Assembly: GCA_910585465.1 (NCBI GenBank)
Contig: CAJUEW010000005.1
Location: 8,808-72,807 of the forward strand
Direction: 5' to 3'
DNA from: an uncultured Lachnospiraceae bacterium
GTDB taxonomy: Bacteria; Bacillota; Clostridia; Lachnospirales; Lachnospiraceae
DNA: 64,000 nt
The notes beneath the pieces were generated by a model. The model was not told where the DNA came from and made no database searches. It was given only the letters and a program-made list of their open reading frames with translations. The position numbers and the translations under genes are program-made. This document shows, piece after piece, positions 51,274 through 60,173 of this stretch (its first letter is position 1; each line of letters starts with the position of its first letter).

Positions 51274-52188
51274 TTATCTCACCGAACCAATCAGTTCACG
51301 GATATCTTTCACTTTATACTTTCTCATATAAGCCTCTATCCCTTCTGCCGTCTCCTTGGCAGCAAAAGGATTTGAAAAGTTGGCGGTTCCCACAGATACG
51401 GCGGTTGCTCCTGCCAGAATAAATTCCATGGCATCCTCCCCGTTACAGATTCCCCCCATTCCGATAATCGGAAGCTTCACCGCATTGGCTGCCTGATAAA
51501 CCATGCGGACCGCCACCGGCTTCACCGCCGGACCGGACAAGCCTCCGGTTTTATTGGCAAGCGCAAAGGTCCTCCGGTGAATATCAATCTTCATACCGGT
51601 AAGCGTATTAATCAGCGAGAGCACATCTGCGCCTCCCTCCTCCGCCGCTTTGGCCATCTCTGTAATATCCGTTACATTGGGACTTAATTTCATAATAACC
51701 GGCTGCTTTGCATATTTTTTGACTTCCCGGGTAATCGCCTCCAGTGCTTTCGGATTCTGTCCAAAGGCGATGCCGCCCTCTTTGACATTCGGACAGGAAA
51801 CATTGATTTCCAAAAGGTCCACCGGTTCAGAGGAAAGACGCTCCACCACCTTACAATAATCTTCTGTTGTCTTTCCGCAGACATTGACAATAATTTTCGT
51901 ATCATATTTCTTCAGATACGGAATATCTCTTTTTGCAAGTACTTCTATTCCCGGATTTTGAAGCCCGATGGCGTTGAGCATGCCGCCTCTGGTCTCCGCA
52001 ATCCTAGGTGTTGGATTGCCCTCCCAGGGCACACTGGCAACCCCCTTTGTCACCACAGCGCCCAGTGCTCCCAGATCATAAAATTCACTGTATTCCTCTC
52101 CGGAGCCAAAGGTTCCGGATGCCGTCATAACCGGATTTTTAAGCTCCACTCCGGCAAGCATCACTTTTGTGTTAATGCTCATACTCAT
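51274..52188 (-). CDS. pyrD: Dihydroorotate dehydrogenase B, catalytic subunit
   Basis: A 304-residue class 1B FMN enzyme oxidising dihydroorotate to orotate. The active-site base is the Cys of INVSCPNVKEGG; PVMTASGTFGSG and IPIIGMGGICNGEDAMEF-like FMN-binding sequences are present. The ATG overlaps the pyrK stop (ATGA). It works in complex with PyrK, which passes electrons to NAD+. Confidence 0.95.
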   Translation of the reverse strand: MSMSINTKVMLAGVELKNPVMTASGTFGSGEEYSEFYDLGALGAVVTKGVASVPWEGNPTPRIAETRGGMLNAIGLQNPGIEVLAKRDIPYLKKYDTKIIVNVCGKTTEDYCKVVERLSSEPVDLLEINVSCPNVKEGGIAFGQNPKALEAITREVKKYAKQPVIMKLSPNVTDITEMAKAAEEGGADVLSLINTLTGMKIDIHRRTFALANKTGGLSGPAVKPVAVRMVYQAANAVKLPIIGMGGICNGEDAMEFILAGATAVSVGTANFSNPFAAKETAEGIEAYMRKYKVKDIRELIGSVR

Positions 52189-52949
52189 GAAAGCTCCACC
52201 TCCGTGCTTAAAAATACCGGACCGTCCTTGCAGATCCGTTTGTTATGCACATGTGTGTGCCCGTCCACTTCCACAGACTGGCAGACACAGGCCAGGCAGG
52301 CGCCGATGCCGCAGGCCATGCGCTCCTCCATAGAGAGATAACACTCAATATGGTTTTTCTCAGCATACTCTTTAACAGCACGAAGCATAGGTCTGGGGCC
52401 GCAGGCATAAATAATATCCGCGGTCAGCTTATTCTCTCTGACCGCATCCAGTACATTCCCCTTCGTACCGGCACTGCCGTCCTCGGTTGCAATATAAAGC
52501 GATCCGTTCCTGCTTAGCTCCTCTGTCAAAAACTGCTCGTCCCTGTACCCTGCAATGATCTGAACCTGACAGTCCAGCTCCTTTGCAAGCTGTACCATCG
52601 GCGGAATACCGATACCGCCTCCCATCAGAAATGCTTTTTTCCCTTTTAACGGAAAGCCGTTGCCAAGAGGTCCTAAAATCTCTATAGTGTCTCCCTCCTT
52701 CAGACGGGAAAATTCTTCTGTCCCCTGTCCGGCTACGCGATACACAATCCGGAGTATTCCTGTTCCCCTGTCTGTCTCGCAGATGCTGATTGGCCTTGGC
52801 AGCATCCGGCTCTCATCCTTGCTGTATACGGAGATAAACTGCCCCGGCTTCGCTTCCGCCGCAATTTTCTCTGTTTGAAGCCGCAGACTGTACACATCTG
52901 AGGCAATTTCCCTTTGTTCGGTTACTGTGGCAAATTCTCTGCTTTTCAA
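52185..52949 (-). CDS. pyrK: Dihydroorotate dehydrogenase B, electron transfer subunit (TTG start)
   Basis: A 254-residue FAD/[2Fe-2S] subunit. FAD-binding RMLPRPISI, nucleotide motif AFLMGGGIGIPPM, and cluster ligands in CGIGACLACVC plus Cys of RICKDGP. I set the start at TTG 52949: GGGAGGA lies 6-7 nt before it, whereas the frame further upstream would run into pyrF. It follows pyrF by 19 nt. Confidence 0.93.
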   Translation of the reverse strand: MKSREFATVTEQREIASDVYSLRLQTEKIAAEAKPGQFISVYSKDESRMLPRPISICETDRGTGILRIVYRVAGQGTEEFSRLKEGDTIEILGPLGNGFPLKGKKAFLMGGGIGIPPMVQLAKELDCQVQIIAGYRDEQFLTEELSRNGSLYIATEDGSAGTKGNVLDAVRENKLTADIIYACGPRPMLRAVKEYAEKNHIECYLSMEERMACGIGACLACVCQSVEVDGHTHVHNKRICKDGPVFLSTEVELS

Positions 52950-52968
52950 GGTCTGTCCTCCCGGTAAT

Positions 52969-53898
52969 CTATTTTGCTGCTTCCAGCGCGCCGCCAATGT
53001 CCGCAATCATCGCTTCCACTGCCGCCCGGGAGGCATCCGCAAAATTCTGCGCGCCATATTTTGCATAAGCTTCCTGCTTATAGGCTGCAATGATACCCCT
53101 GGAAGAATTTACGACAGCGCCGAGTCCGTCCTCATTAAAGAAATGAACCAAATCTTTCCCTTGTCCGCCCTGCGCTCCGTAGCCGGGCACAAGGATAAAG
53201 GCTTTGGGCATCACGCTTCTAAGCATTTTTCCCTGCTCGGGGTAAGTAGCTCCGACCACAGCGCCGATATAGCTGTAGGAACCGCCCATATGAGCCATCC
53301 CCCACTCTGCCACCTTTTCTCCTACCAGCTCATACAAGGGCTTTCCATTGATTAACTGATCCTGAAATTCTCCGCTGGAAGGATTGGAGGTCTTTACCAG
53401 AATAAATAACCCTTTCTTTTCTTCCCTGCAAACCTGGATAAACGGCTGGATGCCGTCGGAGCCAAGATAGGGATTTACCGTAATAAAATCCTCGTCAAAG
53501 CCTGCATAGCTCCTGCTTCCCACCTGTATCTTCCCAAGGTGCCCAACCGCATAAGCAGCAGAGGTAGAGCCAATGTCTCCCCGCTTCACATCGCCGATCA
53601 CAACCAGGTCTTTGGATTTACAATAGTCCACGGTTTTCTTATATGCTTTCAGTCCCTCAATTCCAAACTGCTCATACATGGCAATCTGGGGCTTCACCGC
53701 CGGAATCAGATCATACGTCTTGTCCACAATTTCTTTGTTAAACTGCCAGACTGCCTCCGCGGCTCCCTCCAGAGTTTCTCCGAATTCAGCAAACGCCCTC
53801 TTCTGAATATGCTCCGGTATATAAGAAAGCATAGGATCCAGCCCCACAACAATCGGTGCCTTTGTCTTCTGAATTTTATCAATCAGTTTGTTAATCAT
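52969..53898 (-). CDS. pyrF: Orotidine 5'-phosphate decarboxylase (long, type 2)
   Basis: A 309-residue OMP decarboxylase of the longer subfamily. Catalytic Lys-Asp set in VIGDVKRGDIGST; VGLDPML near the N-terminus and VPGYGAQGGQGKD in the phosphate-binding loop. AAAGGAGA lies before ATG 53898. First gene of pyrFKD. Confidence 0.95.
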   Translation of the reverse strand: MINKLIDKIQKTKAPIVVGLDPMLSYIPEHIQKRAFAEFGETLEGAAEAVWQFNKEIVDKTYDLIPAVKPQIAMYEQFGIEGLKAYKKTVDYCKSKDLVVIGDVKRGDIGSTSAAYAVGHLGKIQVGSRSYAGFDEDFITVNPYLGSDGIQPFIQVCREEKKGLFILVKTSNPSSGEFQDQLINGKPLYELVGEKVAEWGMAHMGGSYSYIGAVVGATYPEQGKMLRSVMPKAFILVPGYGAQGGQGKDLVHFFNEDGLGAVVNSSRGIIAAYKQEAYAKYGAQNFADASRAAVEAMIADIGGALEAAK

Positions 53899-53929
53899 GG
53901 AATAATCTCCTTTATATTTTCTGCTGTTA

Positions 53930-53958
53930 AGTTTATCATATGTGACGCTGTATTTCAA
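53930..53958 (-). promoter_or_regulatory. Putative promoter of pyrFKD
   Basis: Minus strand: -35 TTGAAA (53953-53958), 17-bp spacer, -10 TAAACT (53930-53935). It begins inside the last codons of the upstream acyltransferase and leaves about 25 nt of leader. Confidence 0.45.
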
Positions 53959-54941
53959 TTCCTTCCCCGCTGCCCTTTCCCAAAGAACAGGAGACGAAGT
54001 ATCGGTATATGATTCATCAGCCAGATGCCTGCCGCCGTGAGAATGCTCATAACCAAAAATGCTGCCATACTGTACAAAAGCCCCTGAAGACTCCAGAAGC
54101 TGTATATTCTCCTGTCCGGATTCAGTATAGCGGCAAACTGATAATGCAGCACATAGATTTCCAGTGTATACTGTCCAAGCGCAGCAAGCCTTGTCTTTAT
54201 CTGATTATCCCTCCAGTCCAGTACCAGACGGATCAGAGCCACACATCCCAGAAATGAGGCAATCGTCTGTATTCCCAGCATTACAATACCCGTTACCGTC
54301 ACCAGATCCAGCGCCGCCGCCATTCCAAGGAATATCAGTCCCCCCGCATAAGCGGCTGTCCTCTGTACAGTGAAAGGAATCTTTTTTATCCACCGGGGAT
54401 ACATCCCCACAAAGTATGCCACTGTATAATATGGGAGATAAATAATCAGAAGAGACGGACTCAGGAATGTAACTCCTGCCAGATATGCCGCCAGCACCAG
54501 AAGGAATCCCCCCAGAAAAGGAGGCCAGAAGGTCCAGTCCTTCCCCAGCTTCACCTGTATAAGCTGCGCCGTATATGCAAGCCAGGTAAATAAAAATAAT
54601 GTCATTAAAAACCACAGACCATAATCCAGCTGGAACAGCACGGTTCTTAATGCCTGCGGCACAAATGTAATATGCTGTACCACAAGCCATGAAAAAAACG
54701 GAAGCAAATACGACACTGCCCGCTTTCCCATCCTCTTCTTATATCGCTCAAGGCTTTGAATTTTCTCCCCGGCTCCTGCCAGATAGCCGCTAATCAGGAA
54801 AAAAAGCGGCATCTGCAGGGATTTAATTACATCGTATACGTATGGATCTGTCATCTGGTTATGCACCTGAACATGACCAAACATAACCAGCAGAATGGCA
54901 ATTCCCTTCAGACAATCCAGAGATTCGTTTCGCTCTCTCAT
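53955..54941 (-). CDS. Acyltransferase 3 family membrane protein
   Basis: A 328-residue polytopic protein of the acyltransferase-3 (OatA/NodX-like) family. The conserved start SLDCLKGIAILLVMFGHV carries the active His, and LQMPLFFLISGYL the second motif. About ten membrane helices, no SGNH domain. Probably O-acylates a surface glycan. ATG 54941 has GAGGTG upstream. It is divergent from the CDP-glycerol transferase. Confidence 0.88.
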   Translation of the reverse strand: MRERNESLDCLKGIAILLVMFGHVQVHNQMTDPYVYDVIKSLQMPLFFLISGYLAGAGEKIQSLERYKKRMGKRAVSYLLPFFSWLVVQHITFVPQALRTVLFQLDYGLWFLMTLFLFTWLAYTAQLIQVKLGKDWTFWPPFLGGFLLVLAAYLAGVTFLSPSLLIIYLPYYTVAYFVGMYPRWIKKIPFTVQRTAAYAGGLIFLGMAAALDLVTVTGIVMLGIQTIASFLGCVALIRLVLDWRDNQIKTRLAALGQYTLEIYVLHYQFAAILNPDRRIYSFWSLQGLLYSMAAFLVMSILTAAGIWLMNHIPILRLLFFGKGQRGRN

Positions 54942-54982
54942 AAACACCTCATTTTTTATTGGGCCTGGCTGCCCGCACAACC

Positions 54983-55026
54983 AGTGTAACACACGAATTG
55001 CCATGGAACAAGGAGTGTGTTACACT
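54983..55026. promoter_or_regulatory. Perfect 12-bp inverted repeat before the CDP-glycerol transferase gene
   Basis: AGTGTAACACAC (54983-54994) and GTGTGTTACACT (55015-55026) are exact inverse copies separated by 20 nt, ending 26 nt before the start codon and 10 nt before GGAGGT. It may be an operator dyad or a leader hairpin in the divergent promoter region. Confidence 0.6.
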
Positions 55027-55051
55027 ATTCTTAGAATCGGAGGTAATTATT

Positions 55052-56227
55052 ATGCTTGAAAAACTGCGTCATTCGCCGTTATATCCGGCGCTTTTAAAAA
55101 TATATCTGAGGGTGCACAAAGCGCTTATCTGGACCCTCTGGCAGATATTTTCCCTTTTTCCGGTCAAAAAACAGAAAGTTATTTTCAGCAATTTTAATGG
55201 AAACGGTTTTGGAGATAACCCCCGCTATATCGCGGAGGAATTTATCAGAAGAAGGCTTCCTTATGAGCTGATCTGGATCTGCGAAAAGCCCGGCTGCAGC
55301 TTCCCGCCGGAGCTGAAGATTATCCGCCCAAATACGTTTTCCTTTGTCTTTCACATGTCCACAGCAGGCATATGGATTGACAACACAAGAAAGCTTTATT
55401 ATTTTAAAAAGAAAAAAAATCAGATTTATATTCAGGTATGGCACGGCGGACCGGGTCTTAAGAAGATTGAGAAAGACGCGGGAAACAGCCTGAGCGCGGA
55501 CTACATCGCCTACGCGAAAAAGGATGCGCAGCAAATGGATCTGATGATATCTAACTGCAAATGGTGTACCGAATGCTATAAACGGTGCTTTTGGTACAAT
55601 GGACCGATTCTGGAAAAGGGACTTCCCAAAAATGATTTTTACTTCCGCGATACAAATATTATCCGGAAAATGGCACGGGATTTTTATCATCTGCCTGAGG
55701 ATGTCTGTCTTGTCCTCTATATGCCGACCTGGCGGGAGAACCGGAAGTTAAATGTATACCATCTGGATTTTGAAGCATGCCTGGATGCCTTTGAAAAACG
55801 TTTCGGCGGTTCCTGGCGGATGCTGGTGCGCCTGCATCCTAACGTAAACCCGGATGATTTTAACATCCGTTACACGGACCGGGTGCTGAATGCCTCCCGT
55901 TATGACAATGTACAGGAGCTTCTGGCGGCAGGAGATGCCGTTATCAGCGACTATTCCTCCTGCGGCTTTGACTACATTCAGCTTGGACGGCCGTCCTTTC
56001 TCTATGCAGAGGATTATGAGGAGATGAAAAAAACCAAGGATTTTTATTTCAGCCTGGAAGAGCTGCCAATTCCGCTTGCCTTTTCCAACGAAGAAATGCT
56101 GCAGAACATCCTGACCTTTTCAGAAGAGAACTATCAGAAGGACAGAGAGCCTTTTGTAAAGCAAATCGGATATTTTGACAACGGACATGCATCGGAGGCT
56201 ATCGTGGATTATATTCTGAACACATGA
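55052..56227 (+). CDS. CDP-glycerol glycerophosphotransferase family protein
   Basis: A 391-residue peripheral GT-B enzyme of the TagB/TagF/Glyphos_transf family, which adds glycerol-phosphate or ribitol-phosphate to surface polymers. Motifs: QVWHGGPGLKKIEKD, YMPTWRENRKL, RLHPNVNPDDF and AVISDYSSCGFDY with LGRPSFLYAED. ATG 55052 has GGAGGT 7 nt upstream. It lies alone on the plus strand among minus-strand envelope genes. The acceptor polymer is unknown; no tag operon is nearby. Confidence 0.9.
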   Translation: MLEKLRHSPLYPALLKIYLRVHKALIWTLWQIFSLFPVKKQKVIFSNFNGNGFGDNPRYIAEEFIRRRLPYELIWICEKPGCSFPPELKIIRPNTFSFVFHMSTAGIWIDNTRKLYYFKKKKNQIYIQVWHGGPGLKKIEKDAGNSLSADYIAYAKKDAQQMDLMISNCKWCTECYKRCFWYNGPILEKGLPKNDFYFRDTNIIRKMARDFYHLPEDVCLVLYMPTWRENRKLNVYHLDFEACLDAFEKRFGGSWRMLVRLHPNVNPDDFNIRYTDRVLNASRYDNVQELLAAGDAVISDYSSCGFDYIQLGRPSFLYAEDYEEMKKTKDFYFSLEELPIPLAFSNEEMLQNILTFSEENYQKDREPFVKQIGYFDNGHASEAIVDYILNT

Positions 56228-56262
56228 AGCCCCTGGCTTCTGCGGAGGAATTAAAAAATATT

Positions 56263-57711
56263 TTACTGGATGGTCTGTTCCGCAAGACAACGATATTTTT
56301 CGCTCAATTCTTCCTCGGAAGCTTTATGATAATTTTCCGCAAGCAGACGGTAAACCATCTGCACTTTTTTTGTTTTCTGCAGTAAAGGATCCAGTTGTCT
56401 GTACACTGCCTCTGCATCCTTCAAATATCGGATGGCCTGCTGATAGTCTCCCATCCTGCCGTAAATAAGGCCTATATTTTTTAAAGTGTTGCCTTTGCTT
56501 CCTTTCTTTTCACTGTTTAAAGCATTCAAAAGCTCATTTGATTTCTGAAAGCACTGCAGCGCCTCCGAAAGCATTCCCAGAGCCACATAGATTCCTCCCC
56601 TGTTGTTCCATAAAACCGGCAGACTGTCATATTTTTGTCCATAATATTGTTCTACCTCTGAAATCAGGCGGCCGGATATATCCAGCGCCTCATCGCAACA
56701 ACCTGTCATCGTTTTTATCTGTGTCAAAATATCAATCGTTTTTATTTTCTGCTTGGAATAATCCGGCAAGGCCGCGTCATAACAGGAAAGAGCTCTCAAT
56801 ATACTTTCCTCCGCCTCACCGTACTCGCCCAGGTTCAGACAGCATACCCCGTACAGCAGGCAGATATCCCCAAATTCCCTGCTTTGCTCCGGCAAAAGCT
56901 TCTCTGCTTTCGCCTTTATAACCTCTGCATCATATAAAGCTCTCCTGTACTGTTCCAGATGAAGCCGTGCAGCCACTACCTCCAGAAAGCTTATACAACG
57001 GGCTGGAGAAAATTCTATATTTTCCATATCTTCTTCCAGTTTTATCAGAATCCGGCGGATCAGTTCCACCACATCCTTTCTGGAATATTCATAAATTCCG
57101 TTCCAGACTGCCACCATACTCAGCCGTGTTTTCAGGTCTGCCCGTTCCACTCCCTGATGCTCAATACGAAACTGCAGCTCTGTCAGCTTCCGCAGACTCA
57201 GACGGATATCCCCGGAAACCTCCGTATCCTCAAACACCAGCTCATGCTTCTCGTCTTCCCTGTAAAATTCAAAATGTCCCATAATACAGGAGTACAAATC
57301 CCTTGCCTCCCTGCTCAGCATTACTGCAAAATACGGCGACATCCCAAATATCCATACTTTCTTCATAGAAAACATTTGATCCCGCATATGGTTCAGCTTC
57401 TGAATGTATTTCCGGTCTCCTATTGCGGCTCCGCAAAGCTGAAGATTACATAAGATCACAACAGATACATCTTGATATCCTTTGATCAGATCCCTCATTT
57501 TTCCAATCTCATCCGGATATCCGGAGGCATCTATCCTGGACATATCCAGAATACAGCTCTTTTTCCGAATCATTTTCTGAAGCCGTTTTGCAATCTCCGT
57601 CTGGGCATCCGAATCATAGGATTGAAAAAGGCACATCCCGGAGGTAGTATCCGCAACTGCCAGACACAGCATTTGAAACTGTTCCTCATTGTACTGCCTG
57701 ATATTCTCCAT
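56263..57711 (-). CDS. TPR protein paired with a P-loop ATPase
   Basis: About 482 residues. Residues 1-170 have the look of an alpha/beta domain (CLAVADTTSGMCLFQSYDSD, SCILDMSR, VSVVILCNLQLCG, KKVWIFGMSPYF) with NTPase-like strand order but no Walker A. The remaining 300 residues are helical and contain tetratricopeptide repeats (CCLNLGEYGEAEESILRAL, VALGMLSEALQCFQKSNELL, LIYGRMGDYQQAIRYLKDAE). The start is uncertain: ATG 57711 follows a G-rich stretch, ATG 57726 lies 1 nt past the ATPase stop. It is coupled to the ATPase gene. I do not recognise a named family; a sensor or scaffold role is inference. Confidence 0.7.
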   Translation of the reverse strand: MENIRQYNEEQFQMLCLAVADTTSGMCLFQSYDSDAQTEIAKRLQKMIRKKSCILDMSRIDASGYPDEIGKMRDLIKGYQDVSVVILCNLQLCGAAIGDRKYIQKLNHMRDQMFSMKKVWIFGMSPYFAVMLSREARDLYSCIMGHFEFYREDEKHELVFEDTEVSGDIRLSLRKLTELQFRIEHQGVERADLKTRLSMVAVWNGIYEYSRKDVVELIRRILIKLEEDMENIEFSPARCISFLEVVAARLHLEQYRRALYDAEVIKAKAEKLLPEQSREFGDICLLYGVCCLNLGEYGEAEESILRALSCYDAALPDYSKQKIKTIDILTQIKTMTGCCDEALDISGRLISEVEQYYGQKYDSLPVLWNNRGGIYVALGMLSEALQCFQKSNELLNALNSEKKGSKGNTLKNIGLIYGRMGDYQQAIRYLKDAEAVYRQLDPLLQKTKKVQMVYRLLAENYHKASEEELSEKYRCLAEQTIQ

Positions 57712-57727
57712 AAGATATGCCCCCATT

Positions 57728-59056
57728 TTAATTTATTTTTCCATGCTCCTTCAGCCACTTCTCAACCAGAGGATGCAGATCGCACCATCTCTGTCCATTG
57801 TATTCCAAAACAGCTCCAATCTGTAGAAGCTGCGTCATCTCGTCTGACGAGGACACATATTTGTCTCCGTCATAAATTTCTTTCATAATCGGAATCATCC
57901 TGCTTCCGTATCTTCCATTAATGTCAGACTCCAGATTATCCAGCGCAATTATGGCATCGTCCATGGAAATAGCGTCTGCTGACCGCATCCTTGCGCGCAG
58001 AGCGGCCCGCGTTATGCAGCGGAACAGATCCCTGATATATCCTCCCGTGTTCTTAATCAGCTCATTCAATACATCTGTTTCAAACAGTCCCAATTCCGCC
58101 CGCTTTTCTACCATCTGGCGCATTGTATGGATGCCCTCTTCATAATTCTCGGCATATTTATCTCCTTCCCATTTTCTCAGCTTAATCATAGGCAGCTTTT
58201 CCGGATTCGGAAACCATGTCTGAATATCGCTGTACTCCGGTGTATACGTAAGCGCAATGGGAAATGTCACAATCAGATGGGCATTTAACGCACTGAACCG
58301 GGAACCATTCTCCCGAAAAATTTTTCTTGCCTGCTCCAGAGGAATTTTATCCAGTCCGTCCAGAATAATAAGCGGAATCTTTTTCTTTCCGCTTTCTTGG
58401 GAACTCCGGGATATTACATCAATCACATCCTGAATCCGGTTTATCAGCTCGCTGCTTTTCGGTTCAATATGACGGCGGATTTCTTTGCGGGAATCCGAAC
58501 TGTTTTTAATCACGCCCTTTACCTGCGCCAGCACTTTCATTAAACGCAGAAACCCTGTCTCACCTTTTATCTCCGCAGACAGGACAGCCTCTGACTGATT
58601 CGCATATGTCTCAACAGTTTCTATTTCCTGTTCCCAATAATCATAAATCCCATTTACCAAATCCTCATCCAGTTCCACTGCATTTTCTTCCGCTGCCCTG
58701 ACCAGAAGATCTAAAATCAGAAAAAGTACATCAATATATTCAATATCCGCCGAATCCAGCTCCAAATCACATCTTCCCAGACATACTATAAAATCCATGT
58801 CCTTCGTTTTCTGCATCAGCTGATACAGCTCTGTTGTTTTCCCGCAGCCCGGGTGTCCGATAAACAATTTATGCTGAAATACCTCTGTACTATCCGCAAG
58901 CTGAAGAGATAAATTGCAGACAAAATCAGAATAGCAGTCTCCTGTTCTTGCAAAGGATGTATCCAGATAAAATTTATTCAGTTCCATCTTGGATACTAAT
59001 GGACCCGGGTTAAACGCATCCTGCATTTGTGATAATTTCGTTGCTCTTCTACACAT
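57728..59056 (-). CDS. P-loop ATPase of an uncharacterised ATPase/TPR pair
   Basis: A 442-residue AAA/STAND-like ATPase. Walker A GHPGCGKT (residues 67-74), Walker B PLIILDGLDK (about 228-237), a possible sensor region (AHLIVTFPIALTYTPE), a lid with TGGYIRDLFRCITRAAL and a C-terminal winged-helix-like end (LLQIGAVLEYNGQRWCDLHPL). The GGY-x-R-x-L motif is typical of ORC/STAND lids. GAGAGGGG lies 8 nt before the ATG. Followed at once by the TPR gene. The pair sits as an insert in the envelope-glycan region with its own likely promoter. Function unknown; defence, signalling or polymer control are all possible. Confidence 0.75.
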   Translation of the reverse strand: MCRRATKLSQMQDAFNPGPLVSKMELNKFYLDTSFARTGDCYSDFVCNLSLQLADSTEVFQHKLFIGHPGCGKTTELYQLMQKTKDMDFIVCLGRCDLELDSADIEYIDVLFLILDLLVRAAEENAVELDEDLVNGIYDYWEQEIETVETYANQSEAVLSAEIKGETGFLRLMKVLAQVKGVIKNSSDSRKEIRRHIEPKSSELINRIQDVIDVISRSSQESGKKKIPLIILDGLDKIPLEQARKIFRENGSRFSALNAHLIVTFPIALTYTPEYSDIQTWFPNPEKLPMIKLRKWEGDKYAENYEEGIHTMRQMVEKRAELGLFETDVLNELIKNTGGYIRDLFRCITRAALRARMRSADAISMDDAIIALDNLESDINGRYGSRMIPIMKEIYDGDKYVSSSDEMTQLLQIGAVLEYNGQRWCDLHPLVEKWLKEHGKIN

Positions 59057-59095
59057 AATTTTACCCCTCTCCGCTTATATAACTATCCTGTTATC

Positions 59096-59124
59096 ATATT
59101 ACTGTTTTTTCCTTTTTGATTCAA
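59096..59124 (-). promoter_or_regulatory. Putative promoter of the ATPase/TPR pair
   Basis: Minus strand: -35 TTGAAT (59119-59124), 17-bp spacer, -10 TAATAT (59096-59101). About 35 nt of leader. The hexamers are only moderate matches. Confidence 0.4.
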
Positions 59125-59132
59125 GAAAAAAC

Positions 59133-60173
59133 TTATCCCTCCTTTTTCACGGTTCTCCGTCCATGCAGCATTCTCCCCGCTGCTGTCAGCAGCACAGCGC
59201 TTCCTGTCACCAGAGCCGCCTGCGCTGCGCCTGCGCCGATGCCAAGCAGGTCCGCCGCTGTCCGGATAAACATAAACAGAAACATATGGAAGCACAGAAT
59301 CACCAGCGTCTCCTGACCAATCCAGCCCAGCGCCCGCACAGCCGGTTCATATACCCTTTCCAGCGCCGCTCCGGCTGACAATACCAGGACAGAACCAAGA
59401 CTTCCCGTTACCAGATAGACAAGCATACTGTATCCGTAACAGCCAAGAGACAGATTTACACTTCCGTTCAGGAGAGAAAGGCAGACAAACAATGCAAGCG
59501 CAGGCAGATTCCAATACCATTTCTCCATCAGAAAGCAAATCCCGTCCCGCTCTCTAAGCTCCTCTCCCACAGCCAGAAAGCATGCAAAATACGGAACCGC
59601 GTCCAGGCTCCACGGAAGCAGAAGCGGGATGTTCCAATGCCAGAGCACGGATGCCAGAAGCCCTGCCGCCAGCATCAGGTTCTTCCTTCCTGTCCGGTTC
59701 ACCAGTTCATAATAAGCATAGGTCAGGAACATAGCTGTCAGAAACCAGAGGGGCGCGTTTAAAAGATCCATCAGCACCTGATTTCCGCCCGCGCGGACAG
59801 TATACATCTGGTTCCTGGAATAAAGAATCCCGAAAACAGAATGCAGTTTAAAATCTGTCAGCTTTCCCCCCAGCGCAGAGTCCTTAACCCAGAAAAACAG
59901 CCATAAAAATGCACTGGTTCCAAAGTAAGGAATCAGCAGCCGCTTTGCTTTTTTCTTTAAAAATATTCCATAGGACTTTTCTTTTCTGCATTGGTATGTA
60001 TATCCTGCAGCCACAAAGAAAACGGGCATATAAAACATACCCCCGTAATAAGTTACAAAACCCAGCCGGCATTCCGCATGAACAATCAGCACCATCAGAA
60101 TTCCAACGGCTTTCCCGAAGTCCAGCCAGCCAAGCCGGCCGACTGCTTTATTTTTTTTCAAGGATATGCCCAA
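59133..60173 (-). CDS. Acyltransferase 3 family membrane protein (TTG start)
   Basis: A 346-residue polytopic acyltransferase: WLDFGKAVGILMVLIVHA with the active His, then YMPVFFVAAGYTY. About ten helices. TTG 60173 is supported by GGAGGAG 4-6 nt upstream and overlaps the previous gene by 26 nt. It probably modifies a surface glycan with acyl groups. No extracellular SGNH domain. Confidence 0.85.
   Translation of the reverse strand: MGISLKKNKAVGRLGWLDFGKAVGILMVLIVHAECRLGFVTYYGGMFYMPVFFVAAGYTYQCRKEKSYGIFLKKKAKRLLIPYFGTSAFLWLFFWVKDSALGGKLTDFKLHSVFGILYSRNQMYTVRAGGNQVLMDLLNAPLWFLTAMFLTYAYYELVNRTGRKNLMLAAGLLASVLWHWNIPLLLPWSLDAVPYFACFLAVGEELRERDGICFLMEKWYWNLPALALFVCLSLLNGSVNLSLGCYGYSMLVYLVTGSLGSVLVLSAGAALERVYEPAVRALGWIGQETLVILCFHMFLFMFIRTAADLLGIGAGAAQAALVTGSAVLLTAAGRMLHGRRTVKKEG

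Noticed and set aside
53899..53954. PyrR-type attenuator before pyrF
   Set aside because: The spacer is too short and has no antiterminator/terminator pair.
54983..55026. Invertible promoter flanked by inverted repeats
   Set aside because: The 20-nt interval is too short to hold a promoter, and no recombinase gene is in the window.
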